Positions 43,637-53,171 of a DNA stretch of 64,000 nt are shown piece after piece; position 1 is the stretch's first letter, and each line of letters starts with the position of its first letter. Under the pieces are notes generated by a model. It saw only the letters and a program-made list of their open reading frames with translations, searched no databases and was not told where the DNA came from. Origin of the DNA: Alkalicaulis satelles (GTDB lineage Bacteria; Pseudomonadota; Alphaproteobacteria; Caulobacterales; Maricaulaceae); the NCBI RefSeq assembly GCF_008630495.1, contig NZ_VWOJ01000001.1, positions 558,001 to 622,000 on the forward strand, given 5' to 3'. Both the position numbers and the translations under genes were made by a program.

Positions 43637-45670
43637 ATGATCAAGTGGCTTATGGCCGGCGCCGCCGGTCTGGCGCTGGGCGCCAGCAGCGCGGCCTTCG
43701 CCGACGCGCCGCGATTTGGCGATTTCGGTTTTGACGAGACCGGCATGGACCGGTCGGTGCATCCGGGTGACGATTTCTACGCCTTCGCCAACGGCGCCTG
43801 GGACGAACGCACCGAAATCCCGTCCGACCGGGCGCGCTATGGCGTGTTCGACATGCTCTCGCTGGAAGTCGAGCAGCAGGTGCGCTCCATCATCCTGGAC
43901 GCCGCCGAGCATGGCGGGCCGGAGGGCTCCAACGAGCAGATGATCGCCGATCTGTTCGCCAGCTGGATGGATGCCGAAGCGATCGAAGAGGCGGGCCTGG
44001 CCCCCGCCCTGCCCTATCTCAACGCGATTGCGGCGATCTCCAGCCATGAGGACGCCGCCGCCCTGATGGCCCAGCGGCCATACCATGCGCCCTACTCGGT
44101 CTTCATCAGCGCCGACCCGGAAGATCCCAGCCGTTATATCATGCGCTCGGGCCAGTCCGGGCTGGGCCTGCCCACCCGCGACTATTACCTGCTCGACACC
44201 GGCCGCTTCCCCGATTACCGCGAGGCCTATCTGGCCTATATCGGACAGATTTTCGAACTGGCCGGCCTGCCCGGCGGGCCGGACATGGCCCAGGCCATCC
44301 TGGCGCTGGAGACCGCACTGGCCGAGGCGCACTGGACCCGCGAGGATTCGCGCGACGTCTCGCTGACCAATAACCGCATGAGCACGGCGGAGTTCTTCGA
44401 ACTGGCGCCGGGCCTCCATCTGGACCGGGCGCTGGAGGCGCGCGGCCTGCCGGCGGACGGCGAGATCATCGTCGCCCAGCCCAGCGCCATCACCGGCGCA
44501 GGCGAGGTGATCGCCAGCACCGATGTGGAAACGCTCAAAGCCTGGCTGAGCTTCCACTTCCTGTCAGACCGCGCCAGCTGGCTCCCCGCCGCATTCGACC
44601 AGGCCAATTTCGACTTCTTCTCGCGCACCCTGTCGGGCGTGGAAGAGCAGCGCGAGCGCGAGCTGCGCGGCGTGCAGCTGGTCAATGGCGCGCTCGGCCA
44701 TCTGGTCGGCCAGGTCTATGTGGAGCGCTATTATCCGCCCGAAGCCAGCCGCCAGATGGACGAGCTCATCACCAATCTGACCGAGGGCTTCCGCGGCCGT
44801 CTCGAGCGTCTGGACTGGATGGATGACGAGACCCGCGAAGAAGCGCTGACCAAGCTGTCCGCCTTCGAGCCGCGCATCGGCTATCCCGAAGTCTGGAACG
44901 AATTTGACGGGCTGGAGCTGCGCGCGGGCGACTATTTCGGCAATCGCATGCGCATGAGCGATTTCGCCTGGGACGAACAGCTGCGCCGCTTCCCCGATCC
45001 GGTGGACCGGCGCCGCTGGGGATGGCCGCCGCAAATCGTCAACGCCAGCTATAGCCCGTTGATGAACCAGATCACCTTCCCCGCCGGCATCCTGCAGGCG
45101 CCCTTCTTCGACATGCATGCCGATGCGGCGATGAATTACGGCGCCATCGGCGCGGTGATCGGCCACGAGATCGGCCACGGCTTTGACGATAATGGCCGCC
45201 GCTTCGACGCCGAGGGGCGCATCCGCGACTGGTGGACGGCAGAGACCAATGAGCGCTTCGTGGAGCGCTCGGACCGCCTGGTGGAGCAGTATAATGAGTT
45301 CTGCCCGTTCGAGGACGCCTGCGTGAACGGCCGGGTGGCCCTGGGCGAGAATATCGGCGATCTGGGCGGCATGCAGATGGCCTATGAGGCCTATCGCAAC
45401 TACGCCGCCGCCAATTATCCCGATGGCGAGCCGCCGGTGATCAACGGCTTTACCGGCGATCAGCGCTTCTTCCTGGCTTGGGCGCAGGTGTGGCGCACCC
45501 TGTTCCGCGAGGACGCCCTGCGCGCCCAGCTGGCCCGCGGGCCGCACTCGCCGGGCATGTACCGGGTCAATGGCGTGGTGCGCAATCTGGACGCCTGGTA
45601 CGACGCGTTCGGCATCACCGAGGAGCACGAGCTCTACATCCCCAGCGACCAGCGCGTGCGCATCTGGTAG
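43637..45670 (+). CDS. M13 family metallopeptidase (neprilysin-like), exported
   Basis: A 677-residue zinc endopeptidase with a signal peptide (~1-22). The zinc site is HEIGH, His510-Glu511-His514. Glu571 in ENIGDLGG is the third ligand, followed by the Asp four residues later. NASYSPLMNQITFPAGILQ and the C-terminal CxxW-like end (RVRIW) are family hallmarks. GGGAGGA precedes the ATG. It probably degrades peptides in the periplasm. A strong terminator follows at 45694-45722. Confidence 0.94.
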   Translation: MIKWLMAGAAGLALGASSAAFADAPRFGDFGFDETGMDRSVHPGDDFYAFANGAWDERTEIPSDRARYGVFDMLSLEVEQQVRSIILDAAEHGGPEGSNEQMIADLFASWMDAEAIEEAGLAPALPYLNAIAAISSHEDAAALMAQRPYHAPYSVFISADPEDPSRYIMRSGQSGLGLPTRDYYLLDTGRFPDYREAYLAYIGQIFELAGLPGGPDMAQAILALETALAEAHWTREDSRDVSLTNNRMSTAEFFELAPGLHLDRALEARGLPADGEIIVAQPSAITGAGEVIASTDVETLKAWLSFHFLSDRASWLPAAFDQANFDFFSRTLSGVEEQRERELRGVQLVNGALGHLVGQVYVERYYPPEASRQMDELITNLTEGFRGRLERLDWMDDETREEALTKLSAFEPRIGYPEVWNEFDGLELRAGDYFGNRMRMSDFAWDEQLRRFPDPVDRRRWGWPPQIVNASYSPLMNQITFPAGILQAPFFDMHADAAMNYGAIGAVIGHEIGHGFDDNGRRFDAEGRIRDWWTAETNERFVERSDRLVEQYNEFCPFEDACVNGRVALGENIGDLGGMQMAYEAYRNYAAANYPDGEPPVINGFTGDQRFFLAWAQVWRTLFREDALRAQLARGPHSPGMYRVNGVVRNLDAWYDAFGITEEHELYIPSDQRVRIW

Positions 45671-45693
45671 ACCGATCGCCTGAACACGGTGAG

Positions 45694-45722
45694 AAGGCCC
45701 GGCCCCTGCGCCGGGCCTTTTT
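45694..45722 (+). terminator. Rho-independent terminator after M13 peptidase gene
   Basis: Perfect 10-bp stem AAGGCCCGGC with its complement, 6-nt loop, T run at 45718-45722, starting 24 bp after the stop codon. Confidence 0.85.
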
Positions 45723-45798
45723 GCATTCGGGGCGGCGAACACGCTAGGCTGGACGCCTTGAAATCAAACCCTTGTCACCCAGCCATCCAGAGATCTTC

Positions 45799-46311
45799 AT
45801 GACCCATTTGCGCCTGACCGCCCTCACCGCCAGCCTCTTGCTCATCGCCGCCTGCAACGAGACTGGAACCGAGCCGCCGGCCGAAACCGGCCCGAATGAC
45901 TGGCTGCACAATCAGGCTGGCGACACCGAACGCTTCGCGCGCCTGCAGTCCCAGCTTGGCGGCTTCAGCCAGTCCATGTGGGAGGTGGGCGAGCGCTATG
46001 AGCGCATGCACGAGGCCATCAGCCGGGAGAATTTCGAGCTGGCGCTCTATCACTGGGACAAGATTGGCGACGCCACCGCGCGCGGGATCGAGCGCCGCCC
46101 CGGCCGCGCCGCCAACGCCCGGGCGATGTTCCTGGATTCAGAGCATGGCGAAGTGCGCGAGCTGCTTGAAGAGCGCACGCTGGCCAGCGCCTGGGCGGGT
46201 TTCGAACGCGCCCATTACAGCTGCCAGTCCTGCCACGAGGCTGAAGACGCCGCGTTCTTCAATGACCAGCCGGTGTTCGACCTGCGCGCGCCTGAGGACT
46301 ATCGCGACTGA
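45799..46311 (+). CDS. Lipoprotein with a single haem c motif
   Basis: A 170-residue protein with a lipobox ending at Cys19 (LLIAAC). The single CxxCH at Cys142-Cys145-His146 would attach haem c. The middle is helical and charged (EVGERYERMHEAISRENFELALYHWDKIGD), reminiscent of four-helix cytochrome-like proteins. That makes a class II or small soluble-cytochrome fold conceivable; I cannot assign one. It is a periplasm-facing lipid-anchored electron carrier or sensor by inference. It stands alone after the M13 gene terminator. Confidence 0.75.
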   Translation: MTHLRLTALTASLLLIAACNETGTEPPAETGPNDWLHNQAGDTERFARLQSQLGGFSQSMWEVGERYERMHEAISRENFELALYHWDKIGDATARGIERRPGRAANARAMFLDSEHGEVRELLEERTLASAWAGFERAHYSCQSCHEAEDAAFFNDQPVFDLRAPEDYRD

Positions 46312-46392
46312 AGCGCCGCATTACGGATGAAACCGTCACCGCCTCGCGCTACTGTGCCAGGCGGGAATCATTCAACACGGAAAAGACACGCC

Positions 46393-46578
46393 ATGACCTG
46401 CGCTTTACGCATCGCCGCCGCCACGCTGCTGGCCGGTTCGTTCCTGGCGCTGAGCGCCTGCAACACCATCCAGGGGATCGGCCGCGACGTCACCCGCACC
46501 GGCGAAGTCCTCGAAGACCTCACCACCGACGCCTCCGACGTGATCGAAACCGCGCCGGAAGTGCAGCCGGCGCCGTGA
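46393..46578 (+). CDS. Entericidin-like small lipoprotein
   Basis: A 61-residue lipoprotein. The signal peptide ends in the lipobox LSAC (Cys23), followed by NTIQGIGRDVTRTGEVLED. This matches the entericidin EcnA/B pattern (CN-T-x-G-x-G-x-D). Enteric entericidins form an antidote/toxin pair linked to stationary-phase lysis; here only one gene is present. A GGAAAAG site precedes ATG 46393. The Thr/Asp/Glu/Pro-rich tail is longer than in E. coli. Confidence 0.75.
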   Translation: MTCALRIAAATLLAGSFLALSACNTIQGIGRDVTRTGEVLEDLTTDASDVIETAPEVQPAP

Positions 46579-46604
46579 CGGGCGAAGGCGGCGCCCGGAC
46601 GGAC

Positions 46605-46904
46605 CGCCCCCCTCACCTTACCTCTCCCCCATGAATGGGGGAGAGGAGGCTTCAGGCGCTGCACATTATCCGGTTGGGCCAGGCGCTTGCATTTTCGAAA
46701 TAAACTCAACGCCCAAGCCCCCTCTCCCCTCCCTGAGGGGAGAGGATAGGGTGAGGGGTGAGAGCGCCAGCGTCTGAAGGTTTATCTCCATCATCCCCCC
46801 AGCGTTTTCCCGGCGCAAGTCGGGATCCAGACCCGCGGTTCTCCTAGACCCCGGCTTACGCCGGGGAAACGCAAGGAGTGGGGGTGAGTTCAGGGGATCG
46901 CCCG
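46605..46904. repeat. Composite palindromic repeat, copy 1
   Basis: Begins CGCCCCCCTCACC. It carries two strong palindromes: 46621-46646 (12-bp arms, CCTCTCCCCCAT) and 46721-46745 (10-bp arms, CCTCTCCCCT, loop CCCTG). It ends with a conserved tail (GTTTATCT..CATCAT..GCAAGGAGTGGGGGTGAGTTCAGG). About 50 bp inside the tail, containing a CCCCGGC/GCCGGGG hairpin, is absent from copy 3. Confidence 0.8.
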
Positions 46905-47006
46905 CGCCCCCTCACCTTAGAGCCAGGGGGCAAGCTTTTTCCGAATAGAACCCGGCGTCGAAGCCTCCTCTCCCCTCTTCAGAGGGGAGAGGTGAGGTGA
47001 GGGGTG
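46905..47006. repeat. Composite palindromic repeat, copy 2 (short)
   Basis: Starts with GCGCCCCCTCACCTTAG and includes a CCGAATAGAAC block and the palindrome 46967-46992 (12-bp arms CCTCTCCCCTCT, TC centre). It stops after GGTGAGGGGTG, lacking the long tail. It ends 35 bp before the DUF559 gene. Confidence 0.8.
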
Positions 47007-47041
47007 TTTCTCCGCACAGGAGACAATGCCACACTGGCCTT

Positions 47042-47419
47042 ATGGCCCGCCCCAAGCCCATCGCCAACGCCCGCCGCCTGCGGCGCGACATGACCCGGTT
47101 CGAGCGGCGCTTGTGGTCGCTCCTGCGCCAGCGGCCCGAGGGACTTAAATTTCGCCGCCAGCATCCCGCCTGCGGCTTCATCGCCGACTTCGCTTGTGTG
47201 GAGGCGCGCCTGATCATTGAGCTCGATGGCGGCCAGCACGCCGATCAGCAAGCCGCCGACGCCCGGCGCACCGCGGTTCTGGAAGCGAACGGCTGGCAGG
47301 TCATGCGCTTCTGGAACCTGACCCTGGACGAGGCGCCGCTGATGGCCGCCGACCAGATCATCGAGACCGCCCTGACGCGCATTCGGGCGTTTCAGTGGGA
47401 ACAGGCGAGCCCGGACTGA
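47042..47419 (+). CDS. DUF559 Vsr-like endonuclease-fold protein
   Basis: A 125-residue protein of the DUF559 family, related to very-short-patch repair/PD-(D/E)XK-type endonucleases. The basic helical N-terminus (RRLRRDMTRFERRLWSLLR) is followed by FIADFAC (Asp49) and IIELDGGQH (Glu60, Asp62, His66), then a late strand WQVMRFWN. Family activity is not settled to my knowledge. ATG 47042 fits the family start, though the nearest AGGAG is ~20 nt away. Repeat copy 2 ends 35 bp upstream and copy 3 begins 2 bp after the TGA, so the gene is embedded in the repeats. Confidence 0.88.
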   Translation: MARPKPIANARRLRRDMTRFERRLWSLLRQRPEGLKFRRQHPACGFIADFACVEARLIIELDGGQHADQQAADARRTAVLEANGWQVMRFWNLTLDEAPLMAADQIIETALTRIRAFQWEQASPD

Positions 47420-47421
47420 CC

Positions 47422-47710
47422 CGCGCCCCCTCACCTTTATCCTTCGCACAGTCGATTGATCCCCCGGATCAATCTTTGTGAGCTCAGCCCCCATGGTCAT
47501 GGGGGAGAGGGGGCTTCTGGCGCCGCGCTTTATCCTTTGAGCCAGGGATCAAGCACTTTCCGAATAGAACTCGGCGTCCAAGCCTCCTCTCCCCTCCCTG
47601 AGGGGAGAGGGTAGGGTGAGGGGTGAGCGGCGTTTGAAGGTTTATCTGCATCATCTCCCCCTAGCGTTTCCCCGGCGCAAGGAGTGGGGGTGAGTTCAGG
47701 TGATCGCCCG
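47422..47710. repeat. Composite palindromic repeat, copy 3
   Basis: Begins CGCGCCCCCTCACCTTTA, 2 bp after the DUF559 stop. It contains the palindromes 47454-47474 (GATTGATC/GATCAATC), 47488-47505 (CCCCCATG/CATGGGGG) and 47586-47610 (CCTCTCCCCT, loop CCCTG). It shares the CCGAATAGAAC block and the long tail with the other copies. Confidence 0.8.
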
Positions 47711-47880
47711 CCCCCCTTATCCGCCCCTGCGATCCCAGCGCGTACACTGCCCCTCGCCATGGCTCATCGCGCATCCCGTCCCGCAAGCATCCGGCGGCCC
47801 GAAAGCGGCCCGGGCCGCGCCGGGAGGGGGATGGTGATAATGATGATAAGACTCGATGCCGGCCCGTTATCGAAAAACTC
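47711..47880. other. Spacer after the repeat cluster
   Basis: No gene supported. It contains a 14-bp GCGGCCCGGGCCGC self-complementary stretch near 47815 and ends at the stop codon of the SRAP gene. Confidence 0.35.
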
Positions 47881-48549
47881 TCACTCGTCCCCTTCGCCCC
47901 CGGCCTCGATCAGCCCGGCATCATTGGCGCGCACCGCATTGACCCGCCGGCTCACCGGACGGGCGCTCAGGGCGCCCTCGTCCAGCGGGGCGAAGAAGGG
48001 TTCGGGGTCCGTGTCCGGATCCAGCCAGGTTTGGAACGCGTCGGGCGCCAGCATCACCGGAACCCGGTCATGCAGCCAGGCGGTGTCCGGCCCGGCCTGG
48101 CGGGTCAGGATGGCGAAGCTGTCGATGCGGTCCGCCCCCTCGCCCCAGCGTTCCCAGAGCCCGGCGAACACCAGGGGCGCGCCGTCGGTGCGGGTGATGT
48201 ACCAGGGCTGCTTGCCGCCGGGCAGGCTGCGCCATTCGTAAAACCCGTCCGCCGGGATCAGCGCCCGGCGCCGTTTGAGCGCGGCGCGGAATGTGGGCTT
48301 GTCCGCTGCGGTCTCGCTGCGCGCATTGATCAGGGGCCTGGCGCCCGCCGGCCCGGTCCTGGACCAGTGCGGCACGAGCCCCCAGCGTATGCAGGTCAGG
48401 CGCGCCCGGCCGCCGGCGCCCCGGCGCACCACGGGCAGGTCCTGGGTCGGGGCGGCGTTCCAGCTGGGCTGCAGATTGGGCCGGTCTTGGCACTCGAACA
48501 AAGCGCGCAACTGGTCCACAGTCAGGGTGATGACATACCGCCCGCACAT
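47881..48549 (-). CDS. SOS response-associated peptidase (SRAP/YedK/HMCES family)
   Basis: A 222-residue protein that traps abasic sites in single-stranded DNA through a covalent link to its N-terminal cysteine. Cys2 follows the initiator Met (MCGRY). Asn in NARSET, Glu in GFYEW and His in LHDRVPV complete the known active site. Length is typical. It is divergent from the NUDIX gene with only 39 bp between starts. No LexA box is evident there. Confidence 0.95.
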   Translation of the reverse strand: MCGRYVITLTVDQLRALFECQDRPNLQPSWNAAPTQDLPVVRRGAGGRARLTCIRWGLVPHWSRTGPAGARPLINARSETAADKPTFRAALKRRRALIPADGFYEWRSLPGGKQPWYITRTDGAPLVFAGLWERWGEGADRIDSFAILTRQAGPDTAWLHDRVPVMLAPDAFQTWLDPDTDPEPFFAPLDEGALSARPVSRRVNAVRANDAGLIEAGGEGDE

Positions 48550-48588
48550 CGCGCTCTCCCTCGCCCCCGCACTGAAAGCCCGCCGCAC

Positions 48589-49011
48589 ATGAGCGTCAAG
48601 GCGCGCCCTGTGGTCAGCACCGGCGCCATTATCTGGCGCGGCGGCGAGGTGCTGCTGATCCGGCGCGGCAAGCCGCCCTTCCAGGGCGAGTGGTCCATAC
48701 CCGGCGGCAAGGTGGAGTTCGGCGAACGGCTGGAGGAGGCCCTGATACGCGAGGTGCGCGAGGAGACCGGGGTGGAGATCGCCCTGACCGGGCTGATCGG
48801 CGTGTATGAATCCCTTGGGGCTGACTGGCACTATGTCATGGTCGACTACGCCGCGCGCTGGATCAGCGGCGCGCCGCGCGCGGGCGATGATGCGCTGGAC
48901 GCGCGCTTCGTCCCGTACGAAGACGCCCTCGAACTCATCGCCTGGGACACCACGCGCACCGCGCTTCGCGATGCGCTGGCGCAGCGGGACCGGCGGCCCG
49001 GCCCCGCCTGA
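48589..49011 (+). CDS. NUDIX hydrolase
   Basis: A 140-residue NUDIX protein. The box GGKVEFGERLEEALIREVREETG matches Gx5Ex7REUxEExGU fully. The short ADP-ribose/NADH-pyrophosphatase-like layout (PPFQGEWSIPGGKVEFGE) suggests a nucleotide-diphosphate substrate, not resolvable further. ATG 48589 gives the compact family start. It is convergent with the azoreductase gene (7-bp gap). Confidence 0.9.
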   Translation: MSVKARPVVSTGAIIWRGGEVLLIRRGKPPFQGEWSIPGGKVEFGERLEEALIREVREETGVEIALTGLIGVYESLGADWHYVMVDYAARWISGAPRAGDDALDARFVPYEDALELIAWDTTRTALRDALAQRDRRPGPA

Positions 49012-49018
49012 GCCGGCC

Positions 49019-49618
49019 TCAAGCCGCCGCGCGCGCGCCCACGGCGCCCGCGCTGTCCAGCACTTGCGCGCGCTCGGCTTCGGTGCGGAACATCCAGCGC
49101 GAGGCGTCGATCACGCGCACATCGTTAATGCCCATAAAGCCCAGCACATGACGCAAGTAAGGCGTGACAAAGTCCGCCTCCCCGTCCACAGGCACGCCGC
49201 CGCTGGCCACCACCAGCCAGGCCGTCTTGCCTTTCAACAGCCCCTCCGGCCCGGCCTCGCTATAGCGGAAGGTCTCTCTGGCGCGCGCCACCTGGTCGAT
49301 CCAGGCTTTCAGCGGAGCGGGGATGGAGAAATTATACATGGGCGCGCCAATGACGATGTGATCGGCGTGCTTGAGCTCGGCCACCAGCACGTCGGAACCC
49401 GCCAGCAATGCGGCGTGGCTGTCGGTACGCGCTTCGGGCGCGGTGAAATTGGCCGCCACCCAGGCGCTGTCCACAACGCCGGCCGGATCCCGCGCCAGAT
49501 CGCGCAGAACAATCTCGCCCTCAGCCCCCGCCAGCGCAGCGGCCAGGCGCCCGCCCAGCTCGCGGCTGACAGAATCTTCAAGGCGCGCGCTGGAGGCGAC
49601 ATGCAGAATTTTGACCAT
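49019..49618 (-). CDS. azoR: FMN-dependent NADH-azoreductase
   Basis: A 199-residue flavodoxin-like quinone/azo reductase. N-terminal HVASSARLEDSVSREL binds FMN phosphate. APMYNFSIPAPLKAWIDQVAR and the VVASGGVP segment are conserved in AzoR. In vivo it most likely reduces quinones for thiol or electrophile stress protection. A 15-bp palindrome lies ~97 bp upstream (49715-49729), a candidate operator. Confidence 0.92.
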   Translation of the reverse strand: MVKILHVASSARLEDSVSRELGGRLAAALAGAEGEIVLRDLARDPAGVVDSAWVAANFTAPEARTDSHAALLAGSDVLVAELKHADHIVIGAPMYNFSIPAPLKAWIDQVARARETFRYSEAGPEGLLKGKTAWLVVASGGVPVDGEADFVTPYLRHVLGFMGINDVRVIDASRWMFRTEAERAQVLDSAGAVGARAAA

Positions 49619-49714
49619 CTCTAAGCTCTCCCTGTCTGGCCCGGTCGGGGCCGGTCAGGGCGAGAGATGGGGGCGCTGCGCCCGCCAATAAGGAAGGCTT
49701 TGCGAACGACCGGA

Positions 49715-49729
49715 TTTCCAAGTTGGAAA
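49715..49729. promoter_or_regulatory. Perfect 15-bp palindrome upstream of azoR
   Basis: TTTCCAA-G-TTGGAAA, adjacent to the stop of the M28 peptidase gene and ~97 bp before azoR. The T-N11-A dyad shape would suit a LysR- or MarR-type regulator; none is encoded nearby. Confidence 0.4.
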
Positions 49730-51184
<1,455 letters not shown>

Positions 51185-51286
51185 GCTCACTCCCCTGATT
51201 GTGCTTACGCCATGCTAGGCGCTTGGCGCGGCCGTGCAAACCCAAGCCCGGTAGGCGGGCTGTGCGGCGCGGGTTATAACCGCGCC

Positions 51287-52204
51287 ATGACCGACACGCC
51301 CCCTGACGCCCTGAATCCTGATGAAGGCGCGCCCCCCGCCCTGCCAGACCCTGCACCGCCCGGGCCGCGGGTCCGCCATGCGCGCCAGCGCCAGGCGCCG
51401 GTTCCCGGCGAGCGCGAGCCGGGCTATGGCCGTTTTGCGCCCGGCTGGGTGACGCGCACCGCACGCTCCGTTGCGCGCGCCCTGCCCCAGGGCGAGGCGG
51501 GTCTGCGCCTGGCGGGCGCGCTGGCGCCTGCAGCGCTGGCCGCTCACAAGGATCAGGCGGTGGATGTGCAGGCCTTCGGCCTCGCCCTGCGGCTCTATCC
51601 GCGCGCCAGCCTCAGCGAAAAGCGCGCCTTCCTGACCCCGCAATGCTTTGATCCCCATGAGCTGGATGCGCTGCGCGAGGTGATGGGTGCTGGCAAGACC
51701 TTCATCGATGCAGGCGCCGAAGCCGGGCTGTATGCCCTGGTGGCGGCCAGGGCGGGCGGGCCGGCCTGCCGGGTGATCGCGGTGGAGCCGCGCCGGGAAC
51801 ACCGCCAGCGCCTGGCCTTCAATGCCCTCCAGAACGCGTTGTCACGCATCGAGATCACGGGCCTTGCCCTGGCCGATTACGAGGGCGAGCGCGTCCAGCG
51901 CATTGTGACCGGCGCGCCCAGTACAGGCGGGGAAGCGGTGCGCGTCACCACCCTGCCCGGCCTGATGGACGCCATGCGCGTGGACAGGGTTCACGCCCTG
52001 CGGCTGGACTCAGGCGGCGCGGAAGCGGCCGTGCTCGGCGCGTTTTTCGCTGAAACCGGCGCGGCGCGCTGGCCTGAACTGCTGATCCTGAGACGCGCGC
52101 TTCGCCCTGATGCACAGGGTCCGGACGCTGTCGGCCTGGCGCGCGGGCGCGGCTACTCCATCGTCAAAACCACGCGCCGCCACCATATACTTCACCCCGC
52201 CTGA
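51287..52204 (+). CDS. FkbM-type SAM-dependent methyltransferase-like protein
   Basis: A 305-residue protein with a Pro/Ala-rich disordered N-terminus (~1-50) and a Rossmann domain. FIDAGAEAGLYALVAAR resembles FkbM motif I and VIAVEPRREHRQRLAFNA motif II. The C-terminal half keeps VHALRLDSGGAEAAVLGAF, the usual D-x-x-G-x-E block in which the first positions vary. A catalytic role is uncertain because these residues are partly altered. It is followed by the pirin gene after 21 bp. Confidence 0.75.
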   Translation: MTDTPPDALNPDEGAPPALPDPAPPGPRVRHARQRQAPVPGEREPGYGRFAPGWVTRTARSVARALPQGEAGLRLAGALAPAALAAHKDQAVDVQAFGLALRLYPRASLSEKRAFLTPQCFDPHELDALREVMGAGKTFIDAGAEAGLYALVAARAGGPACRVIAVEPRREHRQRLAFNALQNALSRIEITGLALADYEGERVQRIVTGAPSTGGEAVRVTTLPGLMDAMRVDRVHALRLDSGGAEAAVLGAFFAETGAARWPELLILRRALRPDAQGPDAVGLARGRGYSIVKTTRRHHILHPA

Positions 52205-52225
52205 CACCCTCGAAGGAAGCCAGCC

Positions 52226-53164
52226 ATGTCCCAGATCGATCTCATCATTCCCGGCCGCAAGAAGGATCTGGGCGGGTTTGCCGTAGCCCGCATCCTGCCG
52301 GTGGCCAAGCGCCGCCGGGTGGGGCCGTTCGTGTTTTTCGACGAGATGGGGCCGGCGGACTTCGCGCCGGGCAAGGGCATTGACGTGCGCCCGCACCCCC
52401 ATGTGTGCCTGGCCACGGTCACCTATCTGTTTGAGGGCGAAATGGACCACGCCGATTCCCTGGGCGTGCACCAGACCATCCGCCCGGGCGAGGTCAATCT
52501 GATGACCGCCGGGCGCGGCATCACCCATTCAGAGCGCACCGGCCCCGCCGCCCGCAAAGCCGGCCAGCACCTGCACGGCATCCAGATCTGGATCGCCCTG
52601 CCTGGCGACGCTGAAGAGATCGAGCCGGCCTTCCATCATCACGCAGCCGGCGAGCTGCCCGAATTTGAACGCGGCGGGGCGCGCCTGCGCCTGATCCTGG
52701 GCACGGCCTATGAGCACCGCTCGCCGGTCAAAGCCTATTCGCCCATCGTCTATATCCACGCCGAGGCGCCCGCGGGCGCGGCCATTGATCTGCCGCGCGG
52801 GCATGGCGAGCTGGCCGCCTATGTGGTTTCCGGCGCCATCGAGGCCGATGGCGAGCCGGTGAGCTCCGGCCATATGGCCGTGTTCGCCACCGGCGAGGCG
52901 CCCGTGCTGCGCGTGCGCGCCGACAGCCGCATCATGATCCTGGGCGGCGCCAATATCGGCGAGCGCTATCTGGACTGGAATTTCGTCGCCTCCAGCAAGG
53001 CCAGGCTGGAACAGGCCCGCGCCGACTGGCGCGCCAGCATCGCCGGCGGTTTCAGGGACACGCCCTTTGCCCTGCCGCCGGGCGAAAGCGAATGGATCCC
53101 CCTGCCCGGCGACGCCGACACTGGCGCCCCGCCCGAGCCGACCGAGGATTGTCCGACGAGCTGA
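52226..53164 (+). CDS. Pirin family protein
   Basis: A 312-residue bicupin iron protein. The N-terminal cupin holds the metal ligands in DVRPHPHVCLATVTYLFEG (two His), then His in GVHQTIRPG and the GRGITHSE block. The C-terminal pirin domain is present. Some pirins are quercetinases, others regulators; the role here is unknown. Full length and intact. It is convergent with the crotonase gene (7-bp gap). Confidence 0.92.
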   Translation: MSQIDLIIPGRKKDLGGFAVARILPVAKRRRVGPFVFFDEMGPADFAPGKGIDVRPHPHVCLATVTYLFEGEMDHADSLGVHQTIRPGEVNLMTAGRGITHSERTGPAARKAGQHLHGIQIWIALPGDAEEIEPAFHHHAAGELPEFERGGARLRLILGTAYEHRSPVKAYSPIVYIHAEAPAGAAIDLPRGHGELAAYVVSGAIEADGEPVSSGHMAVFATGEAPVLRVRADSRIMILGGANIGERYLDWNFVASSKARLEQARADWRASIAGGFRDTPFALPPGESEWIPLPGDADTGAPPEPTEDCPTS

Positions 53165-53171
53165 GGCGGCG

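Noticed and set aside
46605-47710. CRISPR array
   Set aside because: The repeats are long, few, internally palindromic and irregularly spaced, with no unique-spacer pattern and no cas genes.
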